Origin: Stomoxys calcitrans
Taxonomy: Eukaryota; Arthropoda; Insecta; Diptera; Muscidae
Reading direction: 5' to 3'
NCBI RefSeq assembly: GCF_963082655.1
Contig: NC_081555.1
Location: forward strand, 30,675,266 to 30,739,265
DNA length: 64,000 bases
Of the stretch, positions 43,035 to 53,631 are shown piece after piece (within the stretch, counting starts at the first letter, position 1; each line of letters starts with the position of its first letter). The notes beneath the pieces are model-generated. The model was not told where the DNA came from. It searched no databases and worked only from the letters and a program-made list of their open reading frames with translations. Made by a program: the position numbers and the translations under genes.

Positions 43035-44791
43035 ATTTAGCACCTGGCGGACTATTCGATATATCAGAGGAAATCTCTTTGCTCTTTAAAAAACTGCTAC
43101 ATAATTGCTCACTACTGTGCCTATTCATATCTATATGTGTATATAGAATATACATGCACTGTTTATATCAATTCCATGAACACAAATGGCAATAAACGCA
43201 AAAAAAATTAAATTTCACTTCCACTCCCAGCCAGTAGTACAAATCGAGCCATTGAACACAACGCAGAAATCCCAACAAAAGATAACGAAAAGAAGGAGGC
43301 GAACGAAAGAACGAAATATTAATAGATTTTATCAACTTTTTCGAGAAATAGAAAAAATGTTGCAAATAAAACCATATTAACGAGCAAATTAAATGAAAGC
43401 AGAAACGAACACAAGGAATGCCCGAACAGGGAAGAGAAAAAAGAAAGAAAACCAATTTGGATGAAAAGAAAAAAAAAACAAAAATCAACAGCAACATAGC
43501 TGGCTGGCTGGTTTGCTGGCATTAGGAGAAGGATAGGGAAAGTCAAGCATGCACCCACACAAACTCAAAAGTGGCGTTGGTTGGAGGAGGAACAACTTTG
43601 CTAGACTATAATAGAGAGAAGTGGTTTAGGGGGTGGATAGGATGGGGAATTCAAGAGCCTGCTGCTGCTGTCAGTATAGCTAAAAACTCAGAAAATCCTC
43701 CGCCCTCTTCACACAAGGTATGACTGGCAGTAGGACGGACAGACATGAAGGCAAGTGGAAATTAATTGAATTGAGAGTGCGTTCATTACCGTTGTACATC
43801 GTCATCACCAAAGTCCTCGCTCTTTTCCTTCCTCTATTCCCATTCCTTGCCTTGCTTTCATTCGCCTGCCTTCCTGCCTGCCTGACTGTCTTCTGCTTTG
43901 GCGTTGTTATAGATTCTCTAGATTCGTTCAAAATGATAATGGAAAACAAATTATTTTCAATGTCTTTGTGTGCGTGCCCGTAAATGATAGAGAGGCCTGT
44001 GGCTGTCTGTCTCTGGGTATATTTGTACATGTGTGCGTAAGCATTCAAACGAATTTATTTCCATTTCGCAACGTGACTTATACAGAATCACAGTTCAAGG
44101 TGTGGGTGTAAACAGGCTGGTATATAAGCGTGTGTGTATATGTGTATATGGGAGTTTGTATTGTGTCTACACCAAAATAAATATGGCGTCGTCCATTCGT
44201 TTTTGCTAAGGTGTATGAAGTGAGGCGTATAGCCACCCACAACCACCCACAAACAACAAAACAGGAGACAAACTTAATTTGTGCTTTCATCTTCATGGCA
44301 ATACAAAACACACGCACACACACACACATACACTCATGTATATATATATAAGTATCTACCGTTAAGCGATAAAAACAACCACCATATTTTGAGGCGTAAA
44401 TTAAGAAACATTTTCAAAATGAGCCCTAAGCCCAAATGAAAATAAAATATCACATAAAACAAAACGAAAAAAACCAAAGACCAACTTCATCAAGTAAATG
44501 AAATACGAGAATCCTGCAAAAGTTTGCTATACTTGAGAGGCTCATAATTCATATCTTAATGCTGCTTACAGCCATACCACAACATGTGTTAAGGCACACA
44601 ACTAAATTCACACGCACTTACAGACATTTATTTCACTAGAAATAACATATATTGTAGTTTTGGAAAAAAAACTACTATTCCCCAATGTTGGATATGGAGA
44701 AAAACAATAACTCTTAAACAGTCTTCCAAAATAGTTGGAAAATCATAAAGGCAATGAGGAGCACATGAAACTAGAGGAGCTCCAAAAGGAA
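43035..44791. other. Spacer with microsatellites, no gene recognised
   Basis: About 1.75 kb. It contains purine-rich DNA near 43300-43480, CTGCCTGCCTGCCTGAC near 43867, a CA run near 44308-44328 and TATATATATATA near 44338-44350. The overlapping frames (43168-44329) are low-complexity translations without motifs. Confidence 0.45.
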
Positions 44792-44943
44792 CAGCAAGAA
44801 AAATACTTTAGAGATCGAATTTTAATAAAATATTGGCCAAAGACAAAATTTTCTAAGAAATTTCGCCAGCAAGAAAAATACTTCAGAGATCGGAGATTTC
44901 AATAAAATGTTGGCCAAAGACAAAATTTTCTAAGAAATTTCGC
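44792..44943 (+). repeat. Tandem duplication, 75-bp unit
   Basis: CAGCAAGAAAAATACTTTAG starts at 44792 and nearly identically at 44867; both end AAGAAATTTCGC. About five differences separate the copies. Confidence 0.82.
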
Positions 44944-44998
44944 CTTTAAAGAAAGTTTCTTCTAATTAATTAGGAAGAGACGGATAAACCAGAGGGAT

Positions 44999-45339
44999 GC
45001 ACAGTTCGTCCCCAGCCTTTAGGTAAAAGTGGTGTTTCTTACTCGGTTTTAGACAGCGACGGTGTCGATGAAATAGTCATCGCAGCCGAATCGAGAGATG
45101 AGGACATCGGGATGATCGCCCACAAGCAGGCCGGGAAAGCGATCCTGTGCACGACGAAGGAGACAGAGGAGTGTGTACCGGTACACTTGTGAGCGTAGCA
45201 AAGCCATCGCTCACCTCGGCCGTCATCCCGATGCCCTCATCTCTCGATTCGGCTGCGATGACTGTTTCATCGACACCGTCGCTGTCTGAAACCGAGTGAG
45301 AAACACCACCTAAACTTAAAGGCTGGGGACGAACTGTGC
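44999..45339. repeat. Long imperfect inverted repeat in LINE-A 5' region
   Basis: The left arm 44999-45115 (GCACAGTTCGTCCCCAGCCT ... CATCGGGATG) is complementary to the right arm 45222-45339 (CATCCCGATGCCCTCATCTC ... GAACTGTGC), with about eight mismatches in 117 pairs. The spacer is 106 bases. Sequence after 45340 continues in the original orientation. Confidence 0.8.
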
Positions 45340-45520
45340 ATCGCAATCGGTCGAAAGTGCAGGATGCTGTAAGGGATAGAACTGACATTCCAAGCACTTC
45401 TACGGAAGCTGGAAAAAGAATCAGATCTCCCGAAGAGCATAACACTGCTAAAATGCTGTAGAAGAAAAAGAGCTCGCCGCTTTTAAAGTACTCTGGAAAA
45501 ACCAAGCCAGCCATCCCACA

Positions 45521-46230
45521 ATGAAGACTCCAGGAACAAAGGAAGCGCGCAGGGTCCCTGAGTCTTTATGGAGGACTGTGACTTTCGAAAGGAGGCTACA
45601 ACCATCACGGAAACGGAAGATGGCCGCTGAGAATGGTATGGAGCCGGCCTCTTACCCCAGAGTGGCAAGAAAGCACAACAGAGATGAACTGACTTATGCT
45701 GTCATCAATATCGGCAGTGCATGCGGTAGGATTCCACCAGATCATCGACCCCAAGTGGGGGATCTGGTTAACGATTAGATTTTCGATTATGCATGGAATC
45801 TGCAGGGGGTCCACCCATGCGAATATAGAGGGGACATCTTTACGCTGCGTTTTACGTCGGCAGAATGTATTGATACCGCCAAACAGCTCATCAGAGGTAT
45901 CCACACTCCCTGAGAGGGCGCAAAGCTCGACCTGGTAAGAAAGAAGGACATACCCCATACTCACATAGGCGACGGTCTTAATCAAGGGATGGGGCAGTAA
46001 ATTTACGACAGAACGCATGTTGGGATTGGAAAAAGGAAGAAAGATGGACATCACCCAGCTCACAAAGGCGACGGTCTTCGCCAAAGGACGAGGCAGTAAA
46101 TTTGCAACGGAACGAATGTTGGAATACTTGGGCAAGCAAAATCCAAGGTTTGCTCGCAGAAAAGTGGGAGGGAGGAGAAGGAGGAAGGAACTCTCCTTAT
46201 GGTTGGCATTGATCAAGTTTCCGTGACGAA
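45521..46230 (+). pseudogene. LINE-A ORF1 fragments
   Basis: The frame 45521-45778 gives WRTVTFERRLQPSRKRKMA, SYPRVARKHNRDELTYAVIN and GRIPPDHRPQVGDLVND. Other frames continue with CEYRGDIFTLRFTSAECIDT (about 45822-45881) and KLDLVRKKDIPHTH. The same protein text, inverted, lies at 62640-63342. It is an ORF1-type protein without visible zinc knuckles in this part. Confidence 0.65.
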
Positions 46231-46259
46231 TTTGGCTAAGATGAATTTTGGCTAAGCAT

Positions 46260-46860
46260 GGCGCACTACGGGAGCAAAGCTGTCTTTTTCAAGATTGGGA
46301 TGACTAGGATAGGCAGAAATTCTCATATTGAGACATCATGCCGTGTATTGGCAGGTGACTCAATACCGTCCAACGTACAGGGAGCTGACGACGAGACAAT
46401 CACCGCCTCTCTCAATATTGGAAAGACTAGGATAAGCAAAGATCCTAGTACAAAAATATCAGGCAGTGCAGGTTAGGGAGACCCAACACAGTTTAACGAA
46501 AGGCACCGACTTCAAGATTCGGAAGACTAGGGTAGGTAAAGATCCTTATATTGAAACATTAGGTAGCGCAGCGACAGAATTCTCAATGCAGCCTAACGAA
46601 CAGGTAGCCGATGATGGTACCATCACCTACCCCCAAGAAGCCAATTTACTTAAGATTTGGAAGGCTAAGATAGGCAAAGATCCTAGTATTGAATTATCAG
46701 GCAGTACAGGGAATGAAAACTCAATACAGCCTAACGAACAGGCATGCGACGATGGAACCAACACCGATTTTATAAGGTATCGGAAGACTAGGATACTAGG
46801 ATAGGCAAAGAACCTAATATGATGACATCAGGCAATGCAGTGACAGGAAAGTCAAGGCAG
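46260..46860 (+). repeat. About five tandem protein-level repeats in the LINE-A ORF1 tail
   Basis: Units of roughly 110-130 bases encode variants of KIRKTRVGKDPYIETLGSA, NSIQPNEQ and ADDGTITYPQEANL. DNA markers are AAGACTAGGATAGGCAAAGA (about 46305, 46425, 46525, 46665, 46790) and CAGCCTAACGAACAGG. The frame 46466-46804 spans two and a half units. Confidence 0.75.
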
Positions 46861-47004
46861 TCTAAAGAACAGGGAGCAAAATATGAGATCACCAAGATGC
46901 CCATCTACTGGAGCACCAATGATTGAGGTAAGTCTAAAGAACAGGGAGCAAAATATGAGATCATCAAGATGCCCATCTACTGGAGCACCAATGATTGAGG
47001 TAAT
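46861..47004 (+). repeat. Two tandem copies of a 72-bp segment at the ORF1/endonuclease junction
   Basis: TCTAAAGAACAGGGAGCAAA begins copies at 46861 and 46933; internal difference is one base (ATCACCAAG against ATCATCAAG) plus the last base. 72 is a multiple of three, so the frame 46883-47377 reads the duplicate as NMRSSRCPSTGAPMIEV twice. Confidence 0.9.
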
Positions 47005-47377
47005 CCAGATAAACCTCCACCGGAGCGAGACTGCAACACTCGCTCTGATGGAGAAAATCAGCATGGACAAGATTCATATTGCCTTAATTCCGGAGCCATG
47101 GACGACCCGGAACAAAGTTTCTGGGCTGAAATATATCAACAACCAATTATTCCATGCTAACACTGATACTCGGCCGAGGACAGTCTTAAATTATATATTT
47201 TCCCCAGAGTTGTCAACGTCGGATGCAACATTGATGAGACAGGGAGACGGTGGAGCATACCTGGCATCACTTTATCTGCCTTTCGACTCTCCGACTCTGT
47301 GTGAGGAAAGCAAAACAGAGATGAAACGACGTACTTATGGTGTGCGATGCGAACTCTCGCCGCATTTCGTGGGGTAA
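46883..47377 (+). pseudogene. LINE-A endonuclease, N-terminal half
   Basis: A 164-residue frame. After the duplicated leader it reads EVIQINLHRSETATLALMEK and IHIALIPEPWTTRNKVSG: the beginning of an APE-type nuclease, with the catalytic Glu in PEPW. It loses similarity around YLASLYLPFD and ends at a stop. The second half of the nuclease is in other frames to about 47640. Confidence 0.65.
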
Positions 47378-47999
47378 TGCCAACATTAATAAGCGGGCCC
47401 AAACCCTGGCAGAATTCTTGAATACCAATGACCTAATAACACTTAATATTGGTATCACCGCTACCTTTGTTAATAGGATAGGAAGGAGGTATTAGATGTA
47501 CACATCGTCATATGTTCGGAAAATCTAATCGATGAGGTACAGGATTGGAGGGTTTGCATGGAACACTCTTTCTCTGACCATAGCTGCATTAGGTTTAGAA
47601 TAGCACGGTCAGTGTCGAATCCGATAAGTTTCCGGAATAAGTTCAAATGCAACTAGACAAAATTCGGAAGACTACTCAGAAGAAGACTTGGGCAAGATAA
47701 ATTATATTGCCCAAGCTTAGAAGACATTGACGAAAATGTCAACAGGATTACGACTGCACTGGTTCTTGGGTTCTTCGAAGATTGTTGTCCTGTTCAGGAA
47801 TGGAAATCAGCCTAAGAAAAACCCGGATGACCGGGGAGATTCGCAATATTGGGTAAGAGATCCGCAGACTTGTTAATAGAACACGTCGTAAAAAGCAGAG
47901 GTTTATTAGGTTGTGTATTACACACGGCTCAAGGAATATTTCCGGCGTTACTACAGAAGGAGGCAGACTATCTAGCCCCCCACCTGACCAATATTTTCA

Positions 48000-48974
48000 C
48001 AGCGTGTCTGGAACTTGCATATACTCCGGCAGGAGGCAAGGGTGGTATTTATACCCATCCCCGGCAAGGCAAGTTATGCGACGCCAAAGTCCTACAGACC
48101 TATAAGCCTTATGTCCCTTCTTCTCAAAACCATGGAACAAATTGTGGACACCATGATAACGAGTAGGACATCCAGCAAACTGTTCAAATACAAACAGCAT
48201 GCCTATGTCAAGGGAAAGTCAATGGAGACTGCCCTGCACGAGTTTGTGCATAAAATCTAAGAATACTTTGATGCCAAAACGGTAGAAGAATCCTTCGATG
48301 CCACTGGCGATATGCATTAACATAGAGGGATCTTTTAACAATGTGCGGACCGACACACTGATCCAATCCTTAGACCAGTACCGGGTGGACCCGGTGGATA
48401 AATTGTGTGTCCCATGGGATAAATATAATAGAAATAGTGGCATAGGGCACGCCACAGGAGGGGGGCATTTTATCGCCACTCCTATGGGTGACCACCATAA
48501 ATGACCTATTATGGATGCTGACTGAGGAGGGATTTGAACCCGCTACACAGACGATGTTATAATTCTCCTAAGTGGTAAGGAGCTGGTTCGAATCCAAAAG
48601 GGTATTATATATGGCATATGAGTGAGCTAGACCCAGGGTTCTCAAAATTAATCCAGAGAAGATTGAAATATGCCTGTTCACGAGCAAGTCGAAGATGGGC
48701 CAATTTGACTCACCACATTTCCTCAGCAAAACGATTTCGATATCTGAAATGGTCAAATACTTGGGTGAGATCTTGGACAGGAAACTGAATTGGAAGTGTC
48801 TCATTCAGGAGCGTACTGAGAAGGCTCACAGATGTTGGGCACTATGTAGACGGGCCGTAGGCTCGAAATGGGTCCTGAATCCAAGGATATTTCACTGGCT
48901 CTACAGGAGCGTGATTGGACCAATACCTGCTTACGCCTCAGTAGTTTGGTGGACTGCTATGGAGAAAAAGTGCA
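48000..48974 (+). pseudogene. LINE-A reverse transcriptase fragments
   Basis: TPKSYRPISLMSLLLKTMEQ (48087-48146) is the first clear RT motif, followed by HAYVKGKSMETALHEFVHKI. Motif A reads CINIEGSFNNVRTDTLIQ (about 48313-48366), with Asn where the catalytic Asp should be. Motif C reads YTDDVIILLSG (about 48544-48576), with both Asp kept. The thumb (48695-48960) has MVKYLGEILDRKLNWKCLIQ. Several frame changes intervene. Confidence 0.7.
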
Positions 48975-49330
48975 TCTATCTCTTGCTGGTAAGATGTCCG
49001 TCTATATTGGTTATTAGCCTGCTTTGCCGTCATATTGCATACTCGATTTGCTTCGAGTAGGTTAATTTGGAATCCAGTCTTATCCCTAGGTATTTGACAG
49101 ACGTCTTTGTAGGAATTATATTGTCCTCTAGGTGCATCTCTAGAGGTATGAGTATGTGTCTATCTCTACAGGTATGAGTATGTGTCTATCTCTAGAGGTA
49201 TGAGTATGTATCGTCTTGTCTGCAGCAATAGCCATATGTGTGCAGCCTGCGGATCACAGTTTGGCGGAGTTTGCATTGGACCTCTTCGATGTTTCTCGCC
49301 CTTGTCACTACTGCAATGTCGTCTGTCTAT
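48975..49330 (-). mobile_element. LINE RT fragment of another family
   Basis: On the minus strand, DDIAVVTRARNIEEVQCKLR (about 49325-49265) is RT motif C and its C-terminal context. Three copies of a 26-bp unit with CTCTAGAGGTATGAGTATGT lie inside it at about 49137-49210. A T run follows at 49331-49342. Confidence 0.55.
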
Positions 49331-49432
49331 TTTTTTTTTTTAATCTCGTCTTAAGTTGAATTCCAAAGGGGTGGCCGGCAATATGGATACCTGGGCGGCC
49401 CCAGGGGTCACTTGCATCCAAGTACAAATATG

Positions 49433-49671
49433 ATGGGTTGCCCAAAAAGTAACTGCGGATTTTTTAAAAGAAAGTAAATGCATTTTTAATAAAACCTAGA
49501 ATGAACTTTAATCAAATATACTTTTTTTACACTTTTTTTTTCTAAAGCAAACTAAACGTCACAACTAATAACTGATAGAAGAAAGAATGCAATTACAGAG
49601 TCACAAGCTGTGAATAAATTTTTTAACGCCGACTATATGAAAAATCCGCAATTACTTTTTGGGCAACCCAA
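49433..49671 (-). mobile_element. Mariner-type MITE, inverted copy
   Basis: The interior is the reverse complement of 38881-39116. The right end has TTACTTTTTGGGCAACCCAA then TA; the left end is slightly damaged (GATGGGTTGCCC). Non-coding. Confidence 0.85.
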
Positions 49672-49955
49672 TATTTAATGCCACGAAATTAATTTATGTG
49701 CTATCAAGCAATCGAGCTAGGTTCCATCTATGCCTATCAGTCATTCGTACGTCTGCCTATCTGTTGGCACTAAGGACACTACTACAAATTGGTCCATTTT
49801 CCATTGTTTGTTAATAAAAACTGATTTTTGCCTTTGGTTGCTTCTTTTTTTTTAGAATCCCGACTAATCCCTATTTCTAATGTCGAGTTTCCCGACTTCC
49901 TGCTTTGAGAACCTGGCTAGCCCAGTCATTGGCTTAACCTGGGATTGTAAACAGG
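49672..49955. other. Spacer, no gene recognised
   Basis: About 280 bases with T-rich stretches; nothing supportable. Confidence 0.35.
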
Positions 49956-50510
49956 TTGTTATGCACCGAGTGTTTACTATGGTTGTATATTAGTATATGG
50001 TGTTGTGGTGTGGCGGATAGTGCTCCAAAAATCCCCTTAATGTTCAATACTCAGACGGATCCAAAGCATGTGGGCGACGAAAATACTACACAGAGGCAAG
50101 GAGGGCGACATCATGAAGCAGCTGCTGAGGGCTCTGTATTACCCTTGACACAGGGTCCAATATGTCAGGCAGTGGGGTCTACTCATTGTCTTTGGCGTCT
50201 ATTTGGTAATGGAAGTACTGCACTACTATACCTGATAAGGCCGATTTGAGCTACAATACTTCCGAACATGGAATGGTTGTGGACTGGAGAACCATGTGGA
50301 TTTTGAGGTATGCTCTGAAAAACTAGCCTTCCCTATTGTTGGAATGGCTTAGATGTAAAGTATTAACGACGGCTGGCATAAATTTCTTCGCAGGGAGCCA
50401 AGAAAGAACGTATAGTCATCCTTGTCGTAGATCTCATAACGAGATTGCTCAACAGTTTAAAAATCACCAGTTCTGGGTGCCAGACTACAGATGAGCTTGG
50501 TAGACTGGTA
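49956..50510 (+). pseudogene. LINE-B fragment, very degraded
   Basis: Broken plus-strand frames contain VVY-YMVLWCGG (like MLYGVVVWW of the thumb), YSDGSKAC near 50050 (RNase H motif 1), and near 50380-50470 an INFFAGSQ-like and HQFWVP-like text corresponding to INIFSDSQ and HLFWVP of LINE-B. Confidence 0.45.
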
Positions 50511-51289
50511 ACTACCTTGTAAATTCCTTCATAACTGGAATCATAGGAGCAGATTCCCTTTGCTCTTTTACCCCATTGAAATATTCATAGGAAACTTTGC
50601 ATTTTAAAAAATGCCCTACTTGTCAACACAACCTGAAAGCCATTAATCTATTTGAGCTATAAGACAAACTTAAACCATGTTGAGTTATTAAATGTCCATT
50701 TGCTACACATATTTGAATGCCACTGTCATCTCGAAACTCATTTCACACATTCACATTATAGTATGCAAACATCCTATAAAATGTTTTTTTTTTTATTATT
50801 TTCTTCTTTTGTGCTTTTTTTGCAAAATGAATAACAAAATAGCTGAAATGTATAAAAAACAAACAAACAAAACATTATTACTTAATGAACACCGAACTCA
50901 TAAAACAATCAATGCGGCCTCTTAAGAAGAAGCCCCAACTGAGGAACTGAGCTCCTACCAGAGTTGATAGCAAATATTTAAAAAGCGGAAGATAGAGGGA
51001 GAGAGAGAGAGTCAAAGGAAGTAAAAGAACATCATGTGAAAATTATTGGCAACAATAATTTATGCTTAACACACAATAAAGATTCATAAAAGTGCCATGA
51101 CAAACAAGCAAACAAAGGAGCAGCATAGATATAGACTGACTAACCACCACCACCAACACAAGAGATAGTCATAGTAAACAGGGTTGCCAGGGCAATTGTG
51201 GTTTTTAAGCACAAGTTTTAGAGCAAGTGAAAATGGCAGCAGGTTTGGTCATAACATAGGGATACCAATTGCGTTTGGTTACCAGATCA
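50511..51289. other. Spacer, no gene recognised
   Basis: About 780 bases with a T run near 50788-50796, a GA run near 50996-51010 and no supportable gene. Confidence 0.4.
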
Positions 51290-52440
51290 ATGGAAATTAT
51301 GGCTGCTACAACTGCCGCAGTCAGGAAATTCTGTGCTAATCACAAATTCCATAATCGGTCTCCATTCCACGCCCTTAATAAAGTTAATGTCTGGTATTGT
51401 GCCCCCACATAAGTGCCGGAGTATGTTAGCCGCGAAAGCCGTACAATGACATGAAATGCTGCAATGCATATTCTTCTTCACATGTCCTGCACACGCTGTC
51501 ACTTGCCTCACCTATTCTATAAAAGTTCGACCGTAATCTTATATGTCCCGTTATTATACCGGCCATCGCAGCACAGAGGTTAGCATGTCCGCCTATGACG
51601 CTGAACGCTTTGGTTCTAAACCAGGCGAGACCATCAAACAATTTTTTTCAGCAGGGGTTTTCCCCCTACTAATGCTGGCAACATTTCTGAGGTACCATGT
51701 CATTCTCTCCAAAGAGGTGTCGCAATGTGACACACCTTTCGGACTCGGCTATAAAAAGAAGACCCCTTACCATTGGCTTCGGATTTGCCAAGTTTACTGT
51801 AGGCATTCCTCTGGTCATTACTTGTAAATTGACTGCGCTTTCATTCCCCTTATTCAGCTATGGCCGGCATTAAAACTATGAGCATAGTGGGGTTAAAATC
51901 CTTCTTACATTACAAGAGTGAACGGAGCCTTACCGTGCAATGTACGGTCTGTAGTGATGTTGACACTGTATCCACTGATGCATTCCAGGATTGCCCGTAT
52001 TTCTGCCTGCAGGACCATTTAAAGGTTCCATGACGGTCAGCAACAGATGCAAGGACTTTCATAGAGGATTCCAAGACTCTCAATGTAAATTTGCAGACAA
52101 TCTTCGTACTCAGACAAGAACATCTTTCCGTGCAGAATGAACTAACAGATGGTAATAACAGAAATCCGTCAATCCAAGACCAGTATAGTCTGGTAACCAC
52201 TCGTCACTGGTAGGAGTGTCTAGCATTCGACCTTAAATGTCGCCGCCGAATCATACGTTCCGAAACCTCTTCCAAGCCATACAGATTTCCGATCGTCGCA
52301 TGGATTATACCCCGATGGTAAGACCTGTTCCTATCTTCCATCCACTCGCCTAAAGTCTCACAACCACCGTGGCTGCCTCACACTTGATGCATATGTCGTA
52401 CACCTGTAATAGTCTACAGTGCCCCAGCAGGGGTGGTTCT
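51290..52440 (-). mobile_element. LINE-A relic split by a SINE
   Basis: Before the SINE the minus strand gives AGIITGHIRLRSNFYRIGEA and a finger CRTCEEEYALQHF (51426-51641). After it come RNase H remnants (about 51780-52200) and RT thumb remnants to about 52440, where a sequence like the 10.25 kb copy (CAGTGCCCCAGCAGGGGTGG) meets the minisatellite. LINE sequence expected at the SINE site is partly missing. Confidence 0.6.
51561..51776 (+). mobile_element. SINE copy within LINE-A, 3' truncated
   Basis: The A box region CACAGAGGTTAGCATG and a damaged B box (GGTTCTAAACC) are followed by CTTTCGGACTCGGCTATAAA and AAGAAGACCCC. The tail is absent. Confidence 0.75.
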
Positions 52441-53460
52441 CAAAGTTTTCTCACCCTCTCCCATGGGGATGGATTGTTGTCTTAACCTTTCCCTTAGGGA
52501 AGGATAGTTTTCGTACCCTTTTCCTTGGGTTTTGTCAGATTTCGTACCCTTTCCCTTGGGTAAAGTTAGTTTTCCTAACTTTTCTCTTGGGGAAGGATAG
52601 TATTCTTACCCTCTCCCTTGAGGAAGGGTGGTTTTCTTAACCTTTCCTTTGGGGAGGAAAAGTTTCCCTTATCTTCACCTTGCGGAAGGGAAGTTTTTGC
52701 TTACCTTTCCTTGAGGAAAAGAAAATTTGGCTAACCTTTTCCCTATGGAGAGTAGATTTCTTACCCTTTTTCATGGAAAAGGTTAATTTTCCTACAATTT
52801 CCCTAGGACAAGGCTAATTTTCTTACCCTCTCCCTTGGAAAATGTTAATTTTCATAACCTTTCCCTTGGGGAAGAGTAGTTTTCTTAACCTTTCCCTTGG
52901 GGAAGAGTAGTTTTCCTAACCTTTCTCATGGAGAATTTAAGTTTTCCTAACCTTTCCATTGGGGACGAGTAGTTTCTTTACCTTCCAAAGCGAGAGGATA
53001 ACAAAACTAAATTTTTCCAAGCGAAAAGTTAAGAAAATTACCTTTCCCCAAGGGAAAAGGTAATAACATTACCTTTCCTCAAGGAAACGGGTAATAAAAC
53101 CACCCTTCCCCAAGGGAAGTGGTAATTAAACTACCCTTCCCCAAGGGTAAGGTTAAAAAAAACTATCCTTCCCCAAGGTACCTTCTTCCTAATTTTCCTA
53201 ACTTTTCGCTTGGAAAAGTGTAGTTTTCTTACCCTTTCCCTTGGGGAAGGTGAGTTTTCTTACCCTTTCCCTTGGGGAAGTTGAGTTTTCTTACCCTTTC
53301 CCTTGAGGAAGGTAAGTTTTCTTACCCTTTCCCTTGGGGAAACCTTTTTCTTTGGGAAGGGGTAGTTTTCTTAGTTTTTCCCTTGGGAAAGCATAGTTTT
53401 CTTAACATTTCCCTTGGGGTAGGGTAGTTTTCTTACTCTTTCCCTTGGGGGAGGATATTT
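52441..53460. repeat. 31-bp minisatellite, about 32 units, with an inverted middle block
   Basis: The unit is about 31 bases with TTTTCTTACCCTTTCCCTTG then GGGAAGGGTAG. Some 17 forward units run to about 52984 at a regular 30-33 base spacing. About six units in reverse orientation (CTACCCTTCCCCAAGGGAAA) follow to about 53190, then about nine forward units. TTCCC..GGGAA inside each unit is itself palindromic. The right end merges with SINE sequence. Confidence 0.88.
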
Positions 53461-53631
53461 TTCTCCTCCTAATGCTGGCAACATTTGTGAGGTACTATGC
53501 CATGTAAAACTTTTCTCCAAAGATGTGTCGCACTGCGTCGCGCCGTTCGGACTCGGCAATAAAATGGAGGGAAGTTTGCTCCTCTTCCTTAGTGGAATAT
53601 TCATGGGCAAAATTTGCATTTGCCTTAGTGC
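53461..53631 (+). mobile_element. SINE 3' part
   Basis: It starts at CTCCTCCTAATGCTGGCAAC, lacks the tRNA-like head, and has CGCCGTTCGGACTCGGCAAT and the tail TATTCATGGGCAAAATTTGC. A 30-base piece with TGAATCGGACTGC is missing between core and tail. Confidence 0.75.

Larger units (their letters stand above)
44975..48974 (+). mobile_element. LINE-A, 5' two-thirds, degenerate
   Basis: In order: 5'/ORF1 start with an inverted repeat (44999-45339), ORF1 pieces (45521-46230), a repeated ORF1 tail (46260-46860), a 72-bp duplication (46861-47004), the endonuclease (about 47005-47640), linker and RT (about 48000-48974). It stops in the thumb at TGGAGAAAAAGTGCATC, and RNase H and the 3' end are missing. 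3' loss is unusual for LINE insertion and suggests later deletion. Frameshifts and stops are many. Confidence 0.75.

Noticed and set aside
43168..44329. Several overlapping frames rich in phenylalanine, serine or cysteine
   Set aside because: Translations of purine/pyrimidine-rich and CA-repeat DNA on both strands, with no motif.
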